A stretch of 64,000 nt of DNA. Origin: Labia minor. Taxonomy: Eukaryota > Arthropoda > Insecta > Dermaptera > Spongiphoridae. Position numbers and translations under genes: made by a program. This document shows, piece after piece, positions 61,301 to 64,000 of the stretch. Where the stretch lies: NCBI GenBank assembly GCA_963082975.1, contig OY720350.1:48562734-48626733 (forward strand), given 5' to 3'. The notes beneath the pieces are model-generated. The model searched no databases. It was not told the DNA's origin and saw only the letters and a list, made by a program, of their open reading frames with translations. Numbering within the stretch: the first letter of the stretch is position 1; each line of letters starts with the position of its first letter.

Positions 61301-61790
61301 CACATTGCGGCAAATGACGCACTTCAAGTTTCAGCAAAATATACAGAAATTAATTTACGAATTTATGGTCCACAAGTATTAACAGCTGCACATACATTAT
61401 CACTTCATGCTACCTCAAAAATCGCCAAAGAAAATTTAGAAGGTATTCTTAATTTAAAAATGACCAGCTCAATTAAATTAATAAATTTTATTTAATAAAT
61501 CTTTTATTATATTTATTTTTTATTTTAGTATTTGCTGATATGTGGCAATCTTTAGTGAGTGATGTAAGTACAATTTCAAAAGATGTTGTGGAATTGTGCG
61601 AAACTAAATTGGCAGATAAACAAGTTTATATGTCATTACCCAGACCAGGGGTAAGTGTTGAGAATAACTTGAATTTATAAATAAAAATATTTTTAATGAA
61701 TATATAAAATATTGATAAAATGTTTGATGATGATTATAGAAGCACGGGACAACAAGCAAGCCTCTGAAACCAGTGCGATTGGATTCTGAG
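54310..61790 (+). CDS. Alpha-catulin, partial gene (nine internal exons)
   Basis: Alpha-catulin is a cytoplasmic adaptor of the vinculin/alpha-catenin superfamily. In animals it scaffolds Rho-GEF and NF-kB signalling parts and links the dystrophin complex to membrane channels (family knowledge). Nine exons join in frame to 539 codons with GT..AG introns: phases are 1 after the first, 1 after the seventh, and 0 elsewhere. The order of conserved blocks follows the vertebrate protein throughout: R-V-G-Q-A-V-N-L-A-V; H-L-T-G-D-R-Q; D-F-T-D-S-A-Y-T-S-H-E-H-R; S-S/T-K-I-A-K-E-N-L. Vertebrate catulin has about 730 residues, so some 50 N-terminal and 170 C-terminal residues lie outside what I can find. 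No start codon or promoter is visible. Ortholog naming is CTNNAL1 in vertebrates and alpha-Catulin in flies. Confidence 0.95.
55193..55805 (+). repeat. Family E repeat, diverged sister of family A
   Basis: The 5' end is ACTTTCCCGCAT...GGGAAGTATTGG. The 3' end is ATGCGTGAAAGTC then the hairpin GGGAG-GACA-CTCCC. The core has (GTAT)n at 55,323-55,356 and AAGCTAGGACTTCGAAATTT. Block by block it aligns with family A (GATCGTCAAAAATTTCGA against GATCACGAAAATTTTCGA), but the ends differ. Open frames through the GTAT run are artefacts. Confidence 0.75.
55323..55356. repeat. (GTAT)n microsatellite
   Basis: A tandem tetranucleotide run in the core of family E, at the same place as the GT/GTAT run of family A. 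Confidence 0.95.
56081..56241 (+). CDS. Alpha-catulin exon b (residues 78-131)
   Basis: Acceptor TTGATAG/GCC completes the split Gly codon; donor ATAAG/GTAACA. It encodes S-I-E-K-L-C-Q-A-V-I-E-D, then A-R-A-L-L-A-S-V-T-R-V-L-L-L-A-D, ending L-A-K-D-K. The A-R-x-L-L-x-S-V-T-x-V-L-L-L-A-D helix is the most conserved N-terminal block of catulins and alpha-catenins. Confidence 0.95.
56242..57742 (+). other. Catulin intron 2
   Basis: 1.5 kb, very AT-rich with long A runs near 56,764 and 57,582. No repeat family or exon recognised. Confidence 0.8.
57743..57952 (+). CDS. Alpha-catulin exon c (residues 132-201)
   Basis: Acceptor CCCCCAG/GTGGCA and donor GCAAG/GTGAAA; 210 bp, phase 0 on both sides. 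It encodes L-G-R-L-E-G-V-S-N-F-T-E-F-V, then M-V-E-L-A-H-L-T-G-D-R-Q and T-M-M-L-L-T-S-S-K. All align without gaps to the family, including a run of Lys/Arg/Glu before A-A-A-R-Q-V-L-E. Confidence 0.96.
57953..59379 (+). other. Catulin intron 3
   Basis: 1.4 kb containing a family B repeat (58,351-58,856). A short ACTCGACTCGG / CCGAGTAG inverted patch lies near 59,060-59,090. Confidence 0.8.
58351..58856 (+). repeat. Family B repeat, core-shortened, intronic
   Basis: ACCGACCGACGATAG to CGTCTGTCGG plus the hairpin CCTGGCCACAGG. The block holding GAAATTTGGTAT is missing: the sequence goes from GATGTGTACAG directly into CGATCGACGAGAGGAAGGG. Two TGACGTCA sites are kept. Confidence 0.9.
59380..59553 (+). 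CDS. Alpha-catulin exon d (residues 202-259)
   Basis: Acceptor TTTACAG/ACG and donor CTGAT/GTAAAT; 174 bp, phase 0. It encodes T-C-L-R-H-P-D-C, the conserved start of the block after T-S-S-K, then M-R-R-A-M-D-L-I. The second half (C-A-A-Q-L-G-E-D-A-D-C-W) is more divergent from vertebrates. Confidence 0.93.
59554..60358 (+). other. Catulin intron 4
   Basis: 805 bp, over half of which is a mariner M1 derivative (59,758-60,269). Confidence 0.85.
59758..60269 (-). mobile_element. mariner deletion derivative (M1), intronic
   Basis: TA-flanked, with GGTCAATAAGTCC ends. The minus-strand frame (60,094 to 59,846) starts M-E-K-S-E-F-R-M-L-I-K, a classic mariner N-terminus. It then jumps to N-E-F-L-R-H-F-V-T-L-D-E, the first catalytic Asp region, and then S-K-Q-W. 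The helix-turn-helix domains and catalytic end are deleted. A perfect 16-bp-arm hairpin lies at 59,946-59,982. Confidence 0.85.
60359..60613 (+). CDS. Alpha-catulin exon e (residues 260-344)
   Basis: Acceptor TTTATAG/GAG and donor TCATTA/GTGAGT; 255 bp, phase 0. It includes A-V-K-F-F-E-D-L and the invariant D-F-T-D-S-A-Y-T-S-H-E-H-R-E, identical to the vertebrate protein over this stretch. It ends L-R-A-G-I-S-L. The Met at 60,422 is internal. Confidence 0.97.
60614..60681 (+). other. Catulin intron 5 (68 bp)
   Basis: Donor GTGAGT, acceptor TTTTTTTAG. A minimal intron, AT-rich. Confidence 0.92.
60682..60933 (+). CDS. Alpha-catulin exon f (residues 345-428)
   Basis: Acceptor TTTTAG/GAACAA and donor CTCGAA/GTAAAT; 252 bp, phase 0. 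It is a helical, Gln/Leu/Ala-rich stretch: M-E-E-A-V-A-G-V-L-R-A-C, T-V-E-Q-A-T-D-L, then L-A-S-D-P-D-R-L and I-E-H-I-L-E. This corresponds to the less conserved central bundle of the family. Confidence 0.94.
60934..61282 (+). other. Catulin intron 6
   Basis: 349 bp. It contains a pair of 21-bp imperfect inverted repeats (AATGATCATTTCG...) at 61,093-61,113 and 61,148-61,168. Confidence 0.85.
61283..61442 (+). CDS. Alpha-catulin exon g (residues 429-481)
   Basis: Acceptor TTCGAG/GTTTGT and donor AGAAG/GTATTC; 160 bp, leaving one base. It encodes C-K-L-L-R-H-I-A, matching the family's C-R-L-L-R-H-I, then L-S-L-H-A-T-S-K-I-A-K-E-N-L-E. The acceptor has a weak pyrimidine tract, but frame and homology fix it. 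Confidence 0.94.
61529..61650 (+). CDS. Alpha-catulin exon h (residues 482-522)
   Basis: Acceptor ATTTTAG/TATTTG supplies the last two bases of the split Val codon; donor CAGGG/GTAAGT; 122 bp. It encodes V-F-A-D-M-W-Q-S-L-V-S-D-V-S-T, then Y-M-S-L-P-R-P-G, matching the family's Y-x-S-L-P-K-P. Intron 7 before it is 86 bp. Confidence 0.95.
61740..61790 (+). CDS. Alpha-catulin exon i (residues 523-539)
   Basis: Acceptor GATTATAG/AAGCAC and a strong donor CTGAG/GTAAGT; a 51-bp micro-exon, phase 0. It encodes K-H-G-T-T-S-K-P-L-K-P-V-R-L-D-S-E, the basic linker (vertebrate L-K-S-L-K-P-D-K-P-D-S-E) before the C-terminal domain. The next exon should begin with sequence like E-Q-A-K-I-A-K-L-G and is not in the window. 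Intron 8 before it is 89 bp. Confidence 0.92.
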
Positions 61791-62118
61791 GTAAGTGCTG
61801 AGTAAAAAGGGGAATTCTCAAGCCCTCGGATTTTTCGATTCCTACATTCAGGCGGTATTCCCCCAACAAATTTAGAAGCAAAATTTTTGAAATAGATTAA
61901 AATTAGATTTATCTCTCTCTTTCTATTTCTCTTTCAAGCATTCGCCCTTGATCTCCTCGCTCTCTCGCTAAAACTATCTATTTCTCTATTTTTCTTAATA
62001 TTATTAACCTAATTTTTTTTTTTTCAATTTTGAAATTATTAATAATAATAAAATAAAAATAAAATAAACTACTATTTAAAAAAAAAATTAATCTATAATA
62101 AATTTTAATAATAAAAAT

Positions 62119-62800
62119 AATTGAATCGATTATTTCGAAAAGGCATTATCTCCAAAAAAAAAAATGTAATTCTTCAGAGGACTAAAAAAACTGATTTTTG
62201 AAAAAATTAAAAATTTTATTGAACTAGTTCTTCTGTGTTTCTTTTTAGTTTTTTTCAGGTAATATTAATTTGTGTTAATCATTATTTTAATAAATTAGTT
62301 TTGTACTGAAAAATCAAAAAAAAAAATTTTTGATATGTTCCCTTTTCGAAATAAACGTCCTTTGTTAGGTTGAAATAAATTAAACAATTTGTTACTATGA
62401 CTTGTTTTTTATTTAAAAATATGAGAAAAAACCTTACAAAAATAACAATATACTAAAAACACAAGTATAATATGCAACAAAGGTCATTTTTGATAAAATT
62501 TTGAACTATTTTTATTTCTGTAGACAATTTCGTCGGTATTTTCATTAGTTGTGGGCCACAAAAATAAATCTTCGTAAAATTAATTAATATTAATTCGATA
62601 TAATTCTCAGGGACGTAAAAGGAAACAACTGCTTGAGTTGTTACCTTTTCGAAATAAATAAATTTATCAGAATTTTTAACTTAATGATAAAACTTTCCAC
62701 TCTAAATAGTGTTATTATGATTATTTTACAAAATGGAATTTTTTTTCTCAATTTTGAAAAAATTCGGAGATGTTACCTTTTCGAAATAATTGATTCAATT
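62119..62800. repeat. Inverted-repeat element with CCTTTTCGAAATAA motifs
   Basis: A 35-bp end at 62,119-62,153 matches, inverted, 62,766-62,800 at about 30 positions. The motif also appears in direct orientation at 62,337-62,354 and 62,637-62,657. No coding. Probably a MITE with duplicated ends. Confidence 0.55.
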
Positions 62801-63299
62801 CATTTTTATTATTTTGTTTATATGAATTTTATTTTTGGCAATGAAAAAAATCTATTTTTGAATATTAAATTAAAAACAAAATCAATCAATGAATAGATTT
62901 TTAATAAAATAATGTAATAAATAAAATTCAATTAAATAAATAAATAAATATTTTTTTAAATAAATCGGCCTATCTAATAAACCTATAACTATAAAAATAA
63001 AAAATTTTTATTTAAATACAAATATTATTAAAATGTTTTTTTTTTATATTTTGGCATATTTAAACATTTGATGAGTTTCAAATAATAAAATAATTGATAT
63101 GAAAAAGTCTAAATTTTATGGTTTTACTTTGCAAATATTTATTATTAAAATCAAAAATTTTAAGAAATTGATACTATATTCCTATATTTTACTATCCAAA
63201 GAAAATGAAAATGTCTTCACCAGAATAAAAATTAAAGATAAACCAAATAATTGCGTATGCTGGCTAACCTTAAACAATAAATGAAAAATAAAAGTAAAA

Positions 63300-63445
63300 T
63301 TATAAGGGAATTTTGTAAATAAAACCACATGTTGATATTTTACTGTAAATTTATTTAAAAACGCAAAAAATATTTGCTTGATAACGATTGCAGAAGGAGC
63401 AATCGAAACGATGTGTATTTTTTGTTTTTTAAAATTCCCTTATAA
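63300..63445. repeat. Small MITE-like element
   Basis: Perfect 15-bp terminal inverted repeats TTATAAGGGAATTTT (63,300-63,314) and its complement (63,431-63,445), 146 bp overall. The interior contains CGATTGCAGAAGGAGCAATCG, an imperfect inner hairpin. Confidence 0.5.
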
Positions 63446-64000
63446 ATAAAAATAACCACCAAAATTTAAAAAAAAAAATAAATATAAATTAATTTTATAG
63501 GTTCTTTTTATTATATTTTATTTTATTTTGAATGAAAATAAATTTCTAGTTATTTATATTATTATTATTTTCAAATAACATACAAAATTAAGATTTATAG
63601 ACAAAGCAATTATAAGTCCTTTCACAAAATTCGTGAATTTTATTATGGTGTATCACAATTTTTTATGATTTGAAACTCAGCCAATGTTGATTTTTTCTTA
63701 ATTAAATGATGATGATTTTAGGCGATTCAAATTCTCTTTTAGATACACAACTGAAAGATCGGTAGGATGGAACGACCGCATGAATCTTTTAAATTTTACA
63801 ACATAAAAATTTATTCTCCCTTAATTTATTTTCTGAAAATTACCCCCTAATATTTCTATTATTATATATCGCTGCTTTTATTTTTAAAATAAATTGCTTT
63901 TACCGATTTTAATATAAGCAAAAAATGAATAAACAAAACAAACTTTTAAAAAAATTTAAACCTCAATTAGATGCATGCATTTCTTTCAATTCATCTTTTT

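Larger units (their letters stand above)
61791..64000 (+). other. Catulin intron 9 (incomplete)
   Basis: At least 2.2 kb of AT-rich DNA. I looked for the continuing catulin C-terminal sequence and found none. It holds the CCTTTTCGAAATAA repeat cluster (62,119-62,800) and a small inverted-repeat element (63,300-63,445). Confidence 0.7.

Overview
This window is strongly AT-rich eukaryotic nuclear DNA, about three quarters A+T by eye. One spliced gene can be supported, and almost everything else is transposon debris. The gene's protein and the transposon mix (mariner and Tc1-like elements, hAT elements, Helitron or Helentron-like repeats, a tRNA-derived SINE, LINE tails) point to an arthropod, most likely an insect. 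I cannot name the species from sequence alone.

The gene lies on the + strand at the right end (54,310 to 61,790) and is alpha-catulin, a vinculin/alpha-catenin superfamily member. Nine internal coding exons with GT..AG introns and consistent phases join into one 539-codon reading frame. It matches the family from just after the N-terminal region to the acidic/basic linker before the C-terminal domain. The 5' exon(s) were not found, and the C-terminal exons must lie beyond 64,000. The introns carry a Helentron-like repeat (intron 1), a family B repeat (intron 3) and a mariner deletion derivative (intron 4). Introns 5, 7 and 8 are under 100 bp.

Positions 1 to 54,309 hold no exon that I can support. 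They may be 5' intron, intergenic DNA or both. The layout is: mariner and Tc1-like remnants at 2.8-7.3 kb; SINE and family B at 8.5-9.7 kb; a canonical non-autonomous Helitron at 11.8-12.2 kb; two hAT elements at 14.1-18.0 kb, the second with a smaller hAT nested in it; a Tc1/mariner element with DD37D spacing at 22.9-23.8 kb; SINE and family B pieces at 24-30 kb; mariner, then a 3-kb hAT inserted inside a family A repeat, then mariner again at 30.2-35.9 kb; LINE tails at 37.6-38.2 and 43.9-44.4 kb; a long-arm inverted-repeat MITE at 40.8-41.2 kb; and family A and B copies with a SINE at 47.9-53.8 kb.

The most notable pattern is that three non-coding repeat families (A: eight copies; B: eight copies; E: one copy in the catulin intron) share one plan. 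A short inverted repeat sits at the very 5' end. The same repeat sits slightly inside the 3' end and is followed by a terminal hairpin. The core carries a short tandem repeat and a degenerate block containing GAAATTTGGTA. This is the layout described for Helentron-associated (DINE-1/HINE-type) elements. Families A and E look like diverged sisters whose end hairpins changed on both arms. Family B also carries paired consensus CRE (TGACGTCA) sites.
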